Assembly: GCA_003194525.1 (NCBI GenBank)
Contig: NBIV01000047.1
Coordinates: 1-64,000 of the forward strand
Reading direction: 5' to 3'
DNA: 64,000 nt
Source: Gracilariopsis chorda
Taxonomy: Eukaryota > Rhodophyta > Florideophyceae > Gracilariales > Gracilariaceae
Part shown: piece after piece, positions 1 to 11,800 of the stretch
How positions within the stretch are numbered: position 1 is the first letter of the stretch
Layout of the letters: each line of letters starts with the position of its first letter
Made by a program: the position numbers and the translations under genes
Notes under the pieces: model-generated
What the model was told of the DNA's origin: nothing
What the model saw: the letters and a program-made list of their open reading frames with translations, nothing else
The model's database searches: none

Positions 1-74
1 GTGACCCGGTTCCAGGGGTTGAACCCTTAGGGTAGCGGAGGTAGTTTCTCCTGTCAGTGCGCCCGCTCGAAGGA

Positions 75-148
75 AGACTAATAAAAGGTACCTCGCTAGC
101 CAGAGGTCGAGCAGACTAACAAAAGGTACCTCGATAACCAGAGGTCAA
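75..148 (+). repeat. Tandem direct repeat in copia leader
   Basis: Two 36-bp copies, 75-110 and 113-148, lie in the untranslated leader just upstream of the copia gag start. They share the core AAAAGGTACCTCG and CCAGAGGTC and differ at only a few bases (period 38 bp). A role in packaging or translation of the element RNA is possible but is not shown by the sequence. Confidence 0.75.
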
Positions 149-179
149 TTCACTCTTTCTCTACTCACAAGGCATCAAC

Positions 180-3100
180 ATGAGTGAGAACAGAGAAGAA
201 GGCAAGCGCACTATTCCCCGCCTTAAAGGATCCTCGGACTATTACACATGGAGGATCTACATAAGGGACTTGATGAATGTTGACCAAGTTCTCTTCGTCT
301 TAACCGAACCCAGACCATTGGAAGGCGAGAGCTCAGCCCAAGCCCGCCGCCGATGGGATGATGCGGATCGAAAAGCTCGTTCGATTATTGTTCAAAACCT
401 TGGAACACAACCAGTAGTTGCCGTTTCTGAATTACTGGAACGCGAACAATGTTCTGCGTTGGACGTCTGGAGGAAACTGGAGGGTACGTACAAGAAGGAT
501 AACATCCAAACCAAGATGAACCTTCGACAGCGCCTGAACAATCTCGTTTTCAAGGACGATGGAAATATCCTTGAACATCTCCACGAAATGGAAACAATCT
601 TTCTAGAACTGGCACGCCTAGGAGATGCTCTCAACGATAAGGAGAGAACTGCTTGCTTACTCAGAACTCTACCAGACTCTCTTATGGCTATCACACTACT
701 TGCAGACGCCAACGATATGGAACATGACCAAGTTGCTTCTTTGATAAGATCAGAAATGGACAGACGCAAACACAGGGACTCGAGAAACCAAACAAGCCCC
801 GCACCTCCACCACCAAATACACAGCACCCCTACATGGCTGCGAGAAAGACATCCTTAATTTCCTCCGTGAAGAAAAGGAAGTCTAAATCCGTTAGATGTT
901 GGCATTGTGGAAAACTAGGTCACACTCGTTCCGAATGCCGGTTGAGAAAAGAAAACAACCCCAACCAAAACCATCGCAGGGGTCCCCAAGCCAACAAACA
1001 CAAACACCAACCATCTAGTACTGGAAACAGGAATTGGGACTCCAACGGAGGATCAAACAAACCCTCAAGTCACTACAACCGCAACCCCCAGCCCCGAGGT
1101 TTCGTAGCTATTGCCGAAGCTAAATATTGTTCAGTGAACAATGGAACTACAACCTGGCTGGATTGTGGAGCGACTCATGTGTTTGTAAACGACAGAAATC
1201 TCTTCTGGGATTATGAGCCTGTGGAAAATGAGTCCGTCCGAGCATGCGACAGACAATCGGAAATAGTTGGAGCAGGGACAATTATGCTGCCAGTAGGAGA
1301 CGGAATAAGGTTACCTGCGAAGCACACACCTTCGTTTGACTCAAACCTTATTTCATTATACGCCCTATCACAGCACACAAACGTTTCCTTTTCCAACGAA
1401 GACTCTTTTCATGGATTTGTCCTAAGTGACGTCAAAAACGGGAAAGAACTTCATCGCTGCAAAGCTAAAAGCGGTTTGTACCCACTACCAAAGCCGATCG
1501 CTCCATCGACAGCCCAAACCGCACAAGTCATGCCCGGAAACACAGCAATTGACTGGCATGAAAAACTCGGACACCCCGGCAAGGACAGGTTGCTTCGCAC
1601 AATCCCGCAATCTTCAGGAATTCCTAACCTGCCGCCGACGGAAATCGAAAACATACATTGCAGTCCATGCATTGAGGCAAAATCGAGGCGATCTCCAACC
1701 CAACGCTTGCATTCAGTGGCAAACCACCCCTTAGCTTTGACACACACAGACCTCACAGGCCCAATATCCCCACCTTCGTTACAAGGATCAAAGTACATGC
1801 AGGTACTACTTGACGACAATACAAGGGCATCATCAATATACTTCCTGACTAAGAAAGACCAATTCACGCAATCAATACGTTGGTACAAGGCTCTCGCAGA
1901 AAACGAACAACCCCAAAACCGTTTGTACCGCGTTCGCCTCGACGGAGCTGGTGAGAATAGGTCTAATGAGTTCATCCATTACGCATTAGATAACGGGATC
2001 CTCTTGGAGTACACTCCTCCGCATGCACATGAGTCTAACGGCGCAGCGGAGAAAATTATCCAAGACTTATGGAAAACGGCCAGAACTCTGCTCTTTGCAT
2101 CCAAATTACCACTCGAACTATGGGAAGAAGCGATATCGCATGCAAACTGGCTGCGAAACCGCCTTCCAAACTCACGACTCGACATGAGAATCCCCTACAA
2201 AGAGTGGTTTGGACAAAATCCATCGTTCGATACATTACTGAAGTTTGGACAAGATGGCCACGCCTTTATATACAGGTCGGAAACCATTCCCAACAAGAAA
2301 ATACTCCCACGCGCCATCTACGGCCACTTCGTTGGAATGGAGAGCTTCCAAACACTGTATCGGGTATACATACCTTCCCAAAAGAAAGTGATCATGGTGA
2401 GGCAAAGGGACTTTAAGATGGCCAAGAAAAGACTGCCTTCCATCAACGAGCTTCTCGACTTCTCGTCCTTGGGCAGGACAGAAGCAGAAGAACGTAATGA
2501 CGAAGTGGATGAAGAACACTTGGACTCAGCTTTGGAACATTGTCTAGTGGCACACACTCGTTCAACAAATAACAGTGAGCTGGACAAAGTACCAAAGACA
2601 TTTTCCCAAGCAAGGACAATACCAGAATGGGCAGACGCAATCGACCGAGAGTATGACGCTCTCATCGAACGCAAAACATGGAAGCTCATTGACCGAAAAC
2701 CAGGAATGAATCCAATCCCATTCCTTTGGACATTTACGGCAAAACAACTCAGCGCAAAACCTTTGGATATCCTTCCTAAGGCACGTTGTGTAGCGCGAGG
2801 GGACATGCAGAAACCGTACATCGATTACGACCCTGAAAACCTTTATGCCCCAGTCGCAAGACTTGAGACAATAAGGTTGGCATTGGCAAAGGCTGCTGCG
2901 CAAGACCTTTTGCTGGAAACAATGGATATCAGCAACGCCTACCTGTACGGCGACCTCGATGAACCATTGATCATGGAACAACCCCAGAACTCGTCTGGAA
3001 CTTCATACGTTCCGGGAAAAGTATGTCTACTGCTGAAATCATTATACGGGGCAAAGCAGGCTGGACAGATCTGGGGATCGTTTCTACACACGACGTTGAT

Positions 3101-4160
3101 CACACTGCAATTCCGTCAATCGAAAACGGACTACCGTCTCTATATATATCGATCAAGCAGTGGGATACTGATTCTCGTCATCGTTGTGGACGACATACTG
3201 ATGTCGTCTGACTCGAGGTCTCTTCTGGACGACTTTAAAGCCGAAATGAAGAGACTTTTTCAAGTGAAACTATTGGGAGAAGCCAAATCATTCGTCGGAC
3301 TTCATCTCAGTCGGGACAGACATGGCATCAAGGTTAGTCAGGAAACGTATGTGGATAAGCTGCTACGAGAATATAACCTCGGAAACGCAAACCCTGTGCA
3401 AACACCGTTGCACCATGGCTACTCTATCATGGGTACAAGCGAACAGGAACAGAAGCTGCCTCCTCCACTCCACCGGAAATATCGGAAACTGGTAGGACAA
3501 CTGATGTATCTAGCCGTGGCTTCTAGACCAGACGTCATGTTTGCAGCTTCAATGCTGGCGAGACAGGTTCATAAACCTTGTTTAAGGCACTTAGCTTTGG
3601 CAAAGCGAGTGCTTAGATATTTAAAGGGAACAAAGAACCTTTGTATGCACTTTCCCGCAACCAGTGTATCACCTTTGGAAGGTTTTTGCGATGCGGACTG
3701 GGCAGGATGCCGAGAAACAAGGAAGTCAACGACGGGAGTACTGATCAAAGTCAACGATGCTCCAATCCTATGGACTAGCAAGAAACAGACAATCGTGGCT
3801 TTGTCTTCGGGAGAAGCTGAATACGTTGCTTTATCGTATTGCGCTAAGTTAGTGACTTGGATCCGAAGACTATTTTGGGAGCTTCATCATTGCCAAATTC
3901 TGCAAGAAGAGCCTATCGGAATGTATCCCGTCTGTATCTATACAGACAGTTCTACGGCAAACTCTATTGCTAAGACTTCAAAAACGTCTGAGAGAAACAA
4001 ACATATTTCTCTGAAATACCATCATGTCAAAGACCTTGTGAAGTCTGGAATGCTGAAAATACTTGAGATCAGAACTGATTCCCAGCCGGCTGACATAATG
4101 ACAAAAGCTGCTAACCGAGAAAGCTTATACCAACTTTCTGTTTTGTGCGGACTACAATAA
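180..4160 (+). CDS. Intact Ty1/copia retrotransposon gag-pol polyprotein
   Basis: A single uninterrupted frame of 1,326 residues encodes every copia domain in the order gag, protease, integrase, RT, RNase H. The gag part ends in a CX2CX4HX4C zinc knuckle (C240, C243, H248, C253). The protease active site is WLDCGATHVF at about residue 328, with DCG where DSG or DTG is usual. The HHCC pre-integrase motif begins near H460, and the integrase core has D524, D588 and E624 (D-35-E spacing). RT has the VVDD catalytic pair (D1004, D1005). RNase H has CDADWAG, SSGEAEY and YTDSS. The length is typical of copia. The ATG follows a leader of at least 179 nt; the 5' LTR would lie before the window. No stop or frameshift is seen, so the element is probably young and may be mobile. 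A diverged, decayed relative lies at 33.6-37.3 kb. Confidence 0.95.
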   Translation: MSENREEGKRTIPRLKGSSDYYTWRIYIRDLMNVDQVLFVLTEPRPLEGESSAQARRRWDDADRKARSIIVQNLGTQPVVAVSELLEREQCSALDVWRKLEGTYKKDNIQTKMNLRQRLNNLVFKDDGNILEHLHEMETIFLELARLGDALNDKERTACLLRTLPDSLMAITLLADANDMEHDQVASLIRSEMDRRKHRDSRNQTSPAPPPPNTQHPYMAARKTSLISSVKKRKSKSVRCWHCGKLGHTRSECRLRKENNPNQNHRRGPQANKHKHQPSSTGNRNWDSNGGSNKPSSHYNRNPQPRGFVAIAEAKYCSVNNGTTTWLDCGATHVFVNDRNLFWDYEPVENESVRACDRQSEIVGAGTIMLPVGDGIRLPAKHTPSFDSNLISLYALSQHTNVSFSNEDSFHGFVLSDVKNGKELHRCKAKSGLYPLPKPIAPSTAQTAQVMPGNTAIDWHEKLGHPGKDRLLRTIPQSSGIPNLPPTEIENIHCSPCIEAKSRRSPTQRLHSVANHPLALTHTDLTGPISPPSLQGSKYMQVLLDDNTRASSIYFLTKKDQFTQSIRWYKALAENEQPQNRLYRVRLDGAGENRSNEFIHYALDNGILLEYTPPHAHESNGAAEKIIQDLWKTARTLLFASKLPLELWEEAISHANWLRNRLPNSRLDMRIPYKEWFGQNPSFDTLLKFGQDGHAFIYRSETIPNKKILPRAIYGHFVGMESFQTLYRVYIPSQKKVIMVRQRDFKMAKKRLPSINELLDFSSLGRTEAEERNDEVDEEHLDSALEHCLVAHTRSTNNSELDKVPKTFSQARTIPEWADAIDREYDALIERKTWKLIDRKPGMNPIPFLWTFTAKQLSAKPLDILPKARCVARGDMQKPYIDYDPENLYAPVARLETIRLALAKAAAQDLLLETMDISNAYLYGDLDEPLIMEQPQNSSGTSYVPGKVCLLLKSLYGAKQAGQIWGSFLHTTLITLQFRQSKTDYRLYIYRSSSGILILVIVVDDILMSSDSRSLLDDFKAEMKRLFQVKLLGEAKSFVGLHLSRDRHGIKVSQETYVDKLLREYNLGNANPVQTPLHHGYSIMGTSEQEQKLPPPLHRKYRKLVGQLMYLAVASRPDVMFAASMLARQVHKPCLRHLALAKRVLRYLKGTKNLCMHFPATSVSPLEGFCDADWAGCRETRKSTTGVLIKVNDAPILWTSKKQTIVALSSGEAEYVALSYCAKLVTWIRRLFWELHHCQILQEEPIGMYPVCIYTDSSTANSIAKTSKTSERNKHISLKYHHVKDLVKSGMLKILEIRTDSQPADIMTKAANRESLYQLSVLCGLQ

Positions 4161-5605
4161 CTGTTGAACATTTATTGACCAATCTTTTTTTTGTTTGTTT
4201 CTTGTTTTGTTTTTGTTTCTATGCGTTTTATCCAGATTATCTGTTCTTGAAAACACTATTTTGGATTTAGATAAGTATTACATTGCTATACCTTTTCCTA
4301 ACTATGCAGCTTTTTATCCTATATGGTTTTTGCTGATATTTAGGTTTTTAACGGTGGCATTAATGATGCGCAAATAACTTTAGAGTTGTTTGCGAGGGAC
4401 AGTGTGAGGACACGCAATTTGTACGGCTGCACTATCGGCTGTTGTAATTCAGTGTCAGTTGCATTTGTAATCTTGTCCAACTCTCTTGATTACAAATGCA
4501 GACCTCTCCTAATTACGTACATTTTAATTAGAATTGTAGGACTATAAAGAGCGGCCGGCGGCGCTGACCCGAGCACCACCGGCCGGAGGGAACACCCTCC
4601 ACAACCTTTCACACTCCCTGTACTGCAACGCCACTGTCACAGGTACCGTTGGTAGACTGCCGTTGGTAGTGACGTGACCATGTGTTGGCTGAGAAAGTGG
4701 TGTCCACAACCGTGAGTACGTGTAGCTAACGTGACATACTTTTGCAGTTAGAATAACTCTAGGTGACGCAGAATTCAGCGTGATGTCAGCCACAGACGAG
4801 CACCAACCGAAGGATGTTTTGCCCCGTCTCCAGCTCCGAGTGTAGAAGTAAAATAGGGAATTGGCTTCGATGCTAACGCACAAATCAAATTGACTCCTAC
4901 AGTAGCTAGGGACTTGTAATAAATCGCAATTGTGCACGAGTTCTTTAAGGGCGTATGCAACATTTAAGGCTTGTAAATTGTGTTGTGACAACCTCAGATC
5001 TATGAAGTCACCAACAGCAACGTCTTTCATCAACAGCCTACGCTGAATCTTCAACTTTCTCCAGCAGGCTCTATCTCTTTAACATAACATTAACATAACT
5101 TAACAGAAAAGGGAGGGTAAGATGTCATCAGATCTTCTGGGTGGCGCGAACGTGGTACATGGAATCCGTCTTGTCGTGGTGTACCCCTTACCTGGCGTTC
5201 TCTCGAGTTGAGGAAGGATTAGCAGAGCAAAGTCTGGAAGAGGCGAAACGCGCCAGAACGAAATGGACTATACATTCGGGTCTCCCCGTAGAATTTCTGC
5301 ACCATTCTACTACGTCTTGGAATACCAGTTGGTGAGCGTAACACGGCTGCTGCAGGGTGGGAGCACGCAACAGTTATCAACAATATTTTGAGTCGGAAGT
5401 TAAGAATGGTGTAACGGGGTAGAGAGAACTTGTCATTCACGAGGAGTAGCTAGCGGTTAACCTTAGTTGAGAGATGGAGAAGGAATTATGATAAGTTCTA
5501 CCACAGCGTCGCAATTAGACAATGTGCGCCCATAAAGAACAACAACAACGAACAACTCTTTAACATGTGGAAAAAAGCAAACAGAGCCATTCCCCTCCAC
5601 ACAAA
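4161..5605 (+). other. Probable copia 3' LTR and flanking non-coding DNA
   Basis: No convincing gene is seen. A purine-rich run TGCGAGGGACAG (4391-4402) is followed by TGTGAGGACACGC (from 4403), a plausible polypurine tract and LTR start. A TATAAA at 4543-4548, followed by a GC-rich stretch, would be the LTR promoter. The 5' LTR is outside the window, so the LTR cannot be confirmed by self-comparison and its end is not located. A 170-codon minus-strand frame at 4542-5054 overlaps this promoter region and resembles nothing known; it is probably chance. Confidence 0.35.
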
Positions 5606-5800
5606 CTATGTACGTAGGACTTCATAGACTGTCAGGCACAAATGTGGACGGGATGTGACATCTATCACTAAGATATGGTCGGAGTCTTTCATAGAAAATC
5701 CCAAAACAGAATCCAGGAACGCCAGAAAAGGCTCGGCAACACATCTGTTTCTATCTCTCAGAGGAAGGTCCGAGCATATTAAGGCCAGAGAGAGTCCCAT
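5606..5800 (-). other. Open frame directly after the RTX gene's TAG stop
   Basis: The stop codon of the giant RTX-like gene (5801-5803) is followed without a gap, in the same frame, by ATG and 63 further sense codons. It could be a former C-terminal part cut off by a nonsense change, a readthrough extension, or chance. Nothing in its composition identifies a domain. Confidence 0.25.
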
Positions 5801-8800
5801 CTATACATGACCTTCTTGTTTTTTCTCGCCTATAAACGACACCGTGCGATTGGCGTTATTCTTGGTGATATTCTTGAGGTTTCGAAGTCCATTTCTGGGA
5901 TACATTCTTCGCCGGTTGTTTTCATTGACCCCAACAAGATAGATAGAATTTCTCCTTTTCTTATAATCAAACCAGTACCACGTACGATTTGTCCATTGAA
6001 TTGCCATTTTCTTGTTCGGCTTCCGAAGAAAATTGAAAGGTGGGTTCGGATAAACAACATTATCTATGATTCGAGGAAAGTTCTCTACTGCGGCCGGTGG
6101 AGGCACCACAGGTGGGTCAATGTTTGTTATGGTTATAGTCTGATTGCTCTTCTCGATCGCGTTCTTGTACTTCTCGAAAGGGTCATTGGTTGCCAGTAGA
6201 TCCTCAAGTGATATCTCACTCTTCAACCCGTGGAACTCTATACCACTCAGTTCTGTATCTTGCTTTAACAAAACTCGTTGTAGAAACTCCACAAGTTCAT
6301 GGCGAGATACAGTGACGTCCCGGAACCGGATGCCACCCGACATGTACACCGCAATGCGTGTCGCCAGTTCACTCGAACTAATAGTCGAATACTCGGCACC
6401 ATCGATTCGAAGTTCAACAACCGTGCGAATCTGCTCTGTTCGGAAAACCACTTCGGCGTACTTGTATCTGCGTGAAACCGACAAATAAATATCGTCAGAA
6501 TCGGCGTCTGCCACGATCAGCATGCCTTCCATATTACGACTAAGCGCAAATCGTTGTCGCCAATCGCCTTTTGCCTTTTGCTGGACAAAGTAAGCACCTT
6601 CCTCCACAATCTCATATTCATCAAAGCGACGAAATAGGAAAAAAGAAGGTGAACACTGAAATTTTGCCACTGTTCGATCACCACACTTCATAACAAATGG
6701 TTGTGACTGGCTCACATACGAGGGAAGCGGATTATCAGATGGATCCACGAACGAGACTGTGTCGCATGCAAGCCCATCCATAATCATGAACTTCTGTCCA
6801 ACTTTGTAGGTGTCATCACGTGCCATGAACTGTATGGTTAGATCACTAAGACCTTCCATCATATAAACGATGTCATGCCCACCCTCACTGTCTTGTGAAC
6901 GTCCGGTATTCACTGTTTGGTTTGAAGCAGTGACCTTGATCACGGTGTTCCCGTCGCCTGCGTATATCTCACTGCCATCTTTATCAGCGTATAACAGAGC
7001 ATCACCACTTGGGACGGTATATGGGCTCTCCACATTCGAGGCATGCACTACATGATCAAAGTCAGGGGAACCCGTTATAGTGTGTCTATCAGTTGTACGT
7101 AAACAGTCCATCACCAACGCCCGAAGTTCCAGTCCTTCGAGAGTTTTGCTTGGGAATTGAATGCCTCTGCTAAACTCAAGTTGAACAAGTCCTGAAATAT
7201 TTCGTGCGTCGAACGTAGTTGCCGTCGGTACTCCAACCCAGAAAGTGTATATCAGTTCATCTTCTGCTTTCATAATGAAGGTCAACCCACCTACTTCAAC
7301 ACTGATATCCAGGTGGAGATCCTCGGCCTGGTAATCTTCGAGAAGCAGCTTCTGTTCATACTGTGCGTTGTAAACACGACGGTAGTAATAGTCGTTTCCA
7401 AGCATCCTCTGAGATAGGTAAGTCGGCACATCATCGATAACAATGTGTTCAGAATTCGCACTAAACATCATAAGGTCAGGTTCGCAGTCCGTTTCTACCA
7501 ACGTTCTGTCCGCGGTTGAAAAAACACATTCCGGCGGATGGCTTCTCTCCACTGTTAAGTTGTTTGGAGCCAGATCATGGAAGACAAGCGTTTTCTCGCC
7601 TTGCTTCACATCCCTGTCAGCAGAAATGAATGTAACACGCACATTATCGGTAGTTGAGCCTTTCACGACAACCAAATCGTTTCCATCGCCAGTACGCACC
7701 TCCGTACGAGGCATATCACCATCTGTTCCGGTACCAAGCTTCGTTAGATCAAATATGTCATTACCGTTCCGAGATGTGTAGTAGGACTTGTGGCTTCTTG
7801 CGCAAATGTAGTTTTCCCTCCCACCATCAACGATGACAAGGCTTTGCCTTACGTCTTGGGTGTCGTAGAAAGTATCAAAAATTCTACCCGATAAAGCGTA
7901 AGTCCGAAGCCTCAACACCAAGAAGTCGAAGACTTCCGTTCGGCTAACCTCAGCGTTGTCGACATCTGTTCCATTGAACTGAAATATCGGGAAACGGGCG
8001 ACGAAGTCAATTAGAAGAGAATACAGGTTCGTAATCCCTGCTCTGTACAGTTCACCGAAGTGCTTGTCCGTGAAGATGTGGCGACGGCTCATGTCTAGGA
8101 ATTGCAAATCACCGTCTAGCGCAACCGACACTCTAAGTTCCTGTATGTTCGAGAAGCCATGGAATTTCAATCGGTTCCCAACGGTACTTTCATCGATAAC
8201 GACCATGCTTCCCCGGGTAGTGAACCGAACTCGGATGGTCTCAGTCTGGTTGGACTTCAAGGATTCGAAAGCAGTACCGGGCGTGAAAATAATACTCCGT
8301 TCATCGGGGCTTGGCGAGAGAACACCCTTATCAGAAGCTACCAGGCCATCGTCATCGAAGCAGAAGTGAGTGAGGAGAACTTCCCGGTGGTCGTTGGAGA
8401 GGGGTTCGATTCTAAGCTCGGACCCCTTCCAAGTTCCACTAGCGCATCTGGCGGTGATATTATGGTCCCTCCCTTTCGTGACCGATACAACAACGAACTC
8501 CGTAATCAGAGGAGCATGGAGCTCATATGCCCCTTGTCCTGATCCGGAATTCAATTTGTGACGACCTCGCATGGCAACAATCGTGTTGTCACCGCCTCGG
8601 CCATTCACTGTGCATTCCCCCCCGTTCACAATGAGAAGGTTGTCTTCCACACTGTGTCCGTTAATTGTTCTTGTGCCCGCATTTCCTTTAACACTCTGGA
8701 TATTCTTCACAGCGACACTCAACCAGTAGGATCCAGTAATACTGCCAGATGTGTGTCCAGGAGGTACGTCGATGTCAATCTCAAGCGGAATGGCGGGTTC

Positions 8801-11800
8801 AAAGGACTCAAAAGAAATCATATTCCGTCCCAAGTGGGCGTCGATGAAGTTGTCAGTTCCAGTGAGGCGCTTAACCATAATACTATCATCCCCTGCAGTA
8901 CCCACAAACCGCAAATAACCACGATGATCTTCAAGGATGAAGCGATGACCGCTTGATAGGTTGGTACAGTCAGTGTGGAACGTGTTCTGTTCATTTGGAG
9001 CGTTGGAGAACTGTATCGTTTCCATATTCTTGATGAACACTCCCCTGTCCACTTTGTTTTCACCGTTCGCAGGCCATACATTCTGGTTTGCCTTATTTCT
9101 AACGCGATTTGCATCAGCCAGGTCAATATCATGATCAAGCAAGATGCATTGGTACCGAACAGAAGTGAAATTCGGGCGTGTTGCAGCCCTGCTTCCCCCG
9201 TTGATGATCAATGTATTATGCCCTGATCCTCCCACGATATATTTCCATACTTGCCACTGAGCAGACTCAGACAAAGAAAACAATACCAATGTGTCGCCGT
9301 CTCCTGTGTAGATGTATTCATTATCGCCACAAGCAACATCAATCAAGGTCACCTTGCTGTCACCAATAACACTGCAGTTGACATCAATGGGATATGGGGA
9401 GTCAACGTCGTACGGCGTTTCACAAATCTGTTCCACTCCAGATACTTCGCTTGTTGTCAAAAACGCGAACGCCAGCAATGCTTCAAGTTTGTTACTCTTG
9501 TACCTCATGTACTTTGGCTGATCATCATCACCGGTCTCGTCAATCTCAGCCTCCGAGATGTCTATACGGGATATATCATAAGCTGATCTGGATATGACGC
9601 GATTTTCATTGGAAGCATTCGCTGGACACGAGTACAAATATCGACCGTCTGTGAGATAATCTCTTCCTCTTCCGTTTGCCAGATACCATAAATAGGAGCA
9701 GTTCAATTGCTCTTTAGAAACCGTCTTTTGATGTTTCTTATAAAGAACATCAATAAGCCTAGTCGCCAGTTGGGAACCGGACCTAAACGCTGGTTTATGC
9801 ATTCGATTCGAAAGCATGTCAACATTGTCCAGCAAAGCTCCGAGAGCTACTCCGCCATGTCCTAATCCGCCCGATTGATCAGATAAATTCACGTACACGC
9901 GATGGCGGGCATCACTCCATAAGACAATCGCTTTCTCATTATCACTGTTGTCATATGCAAAGAAATTCGCTGATACCTCAAGAGTATCAATACCCTCCTC
10001 ACCACTGGCACGAATGTCTATTCCTGGCTCATAACTCAGAAAGTCGTCACCCGTACCGCCAATGAGTACGTCTCTTGAACTTCCTCCGTTTAGGTAGTCA
10101 TTTCCAGGACCTCCGTATATAGTGTCATTACCTGCTTGGCCGAGCAATATATCATCCCCACCATGACCATACAACGTATCTCTTCCAGCTCCGGCAAGAA
10201 TTTTATCATCGTTCCGGCGACCTTCTACGAGATTTCCAACAGATGAAGCATCAACCAAAGCGACCCGAAGATCAGGGTCTTTTCCGTCGGCTAAGGCCTT
10301 TTTGCTCAACTCGCGCACAATGGTATCATTCACTTCTGTTCCATCTTCACTTTCGTCCAATCCAAGTGCCTTTGCGTCTATCATGAAGGTGAATAGGTCG
10401 TAACCCTCTTCTTTATACTTTTCTGCTTGGTTATCAATGTACTTCTGGAATTCAGGACTGTTCACATGAGTGTCGAAAGAATGTTGAAGTATCTCCTTCT
10501 CGGTCCTTGTGTCTACCATGTCAGCGAAGAACCCAATTACCATATTCACAAGTCCAACAATAGTGTTTGCGAGGTCAACAACGAAGGACAAAGCCGTTCC
10601 GATCCCCGGTACGAAATCAAGTACCATACTCACAGCATCAAGTGTCACTGATACGCAGTCCAGTCCCGCCATGATGCCATACATTGCTGCCCTTCCAACG
10701 TTCCCACTTTCCTGGGCTTCATGAGCCGCGATAGCGTTCTTAGCGATGGATGTAACTCCCATACCGATGGATAGGGCTCCACCAACGACAGATGCAAAAC
10801 GCAAGCCCATTGCTGTTCCCTTTGCCAGATTCTTTGTTTGGTCTCCTACTTTGTCTACGATTAACTGACGAATATTGTTCAATCCATCACCAATTCCGAA
10901 AGCGCCTTGTGAAACACGAAGGCGAGCATCTCTCATATCTTTGTCGTACTGGTTTCTGGATATTTCCCCGTTCCGATAGCGACGTTCAGCATTTTGTATC
11001 ATTTCATCGCCAGCAGCGATATCAACTCCGCCAAGAGCGATTCCAAATCCACCAGTCGCACCTTGAACTCCCTTGCCGATGTTTCCAAAGATCTTTTGCG
11101 CTTTGAGCCTGCCTTTGTGACGAGCCGTCTGATACCGGAGGTCGGCATTTGTCAAGAACGTTTCGTGTAGCAGTTTTGACTGAGCACTCTCAAAACTCGC
11201 CCTCACTTTCTTCTTTGAGGAATTCGCAACTGAACTGCTGAGTTCAATGTCAAAGCTTCTGCGCATACGGCGACCTATCTCGGGGTCAACACCGTACTGG
11301 CGTACATAATACTCGTTCTGCTCAATAATCCTTGAAAGGTCTCCCGCTACACTGTCAAGCTGTTCTTGTAGTTTTGTATATCTGAACAAGGTTGCATTGG
11401 TGATTCCATTTACCATATCGCTAATATTCTGTGGAAGATCCATTAGAAACCCCCCCATACTGGTACCAGCGCCAGAGAGATGGTTGCTGAGGCGGATAAC
11501 GTCTGTTTCTCCATTTTCGGAAACTTGGCCAGTTATGATAGAGGCGATACCTCCGCTCTCTTCAGAATCTTCTGCTGTGGGTACTAGATCTGCAATTTTG
11601 TAGATGTTATCTTTTCCATCCAAGGAGTCTTGAAGTATCCTGATTGCTTCCTGAATATCATCATCTTCTTTGATGTTCTCCACTGCTCTGATGTACTCCT
11701 GATCCACTTTCGCAGTTGTCATTGATGTAGCGATTTCATCGATGATGGCCATAGGATTCAGGGCGGATTGGTCGCGGTGCATACCCAACTGTCTAGCTTC

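Noticed and set aside
1-30. tRNA-like arm (GGTTCCAGGGGTTGAACCC) at the window start
   Set aside because: A short inverted match alone; no acceptor stem or anticodon arm can be drawn, and the primer-binding complement is not recognisable.
4542-5054. Minus-strand 170-codon frame as a gene
   Set aside because: It overlaps the probable copia LTR promoter region and matches nothing recognisable.
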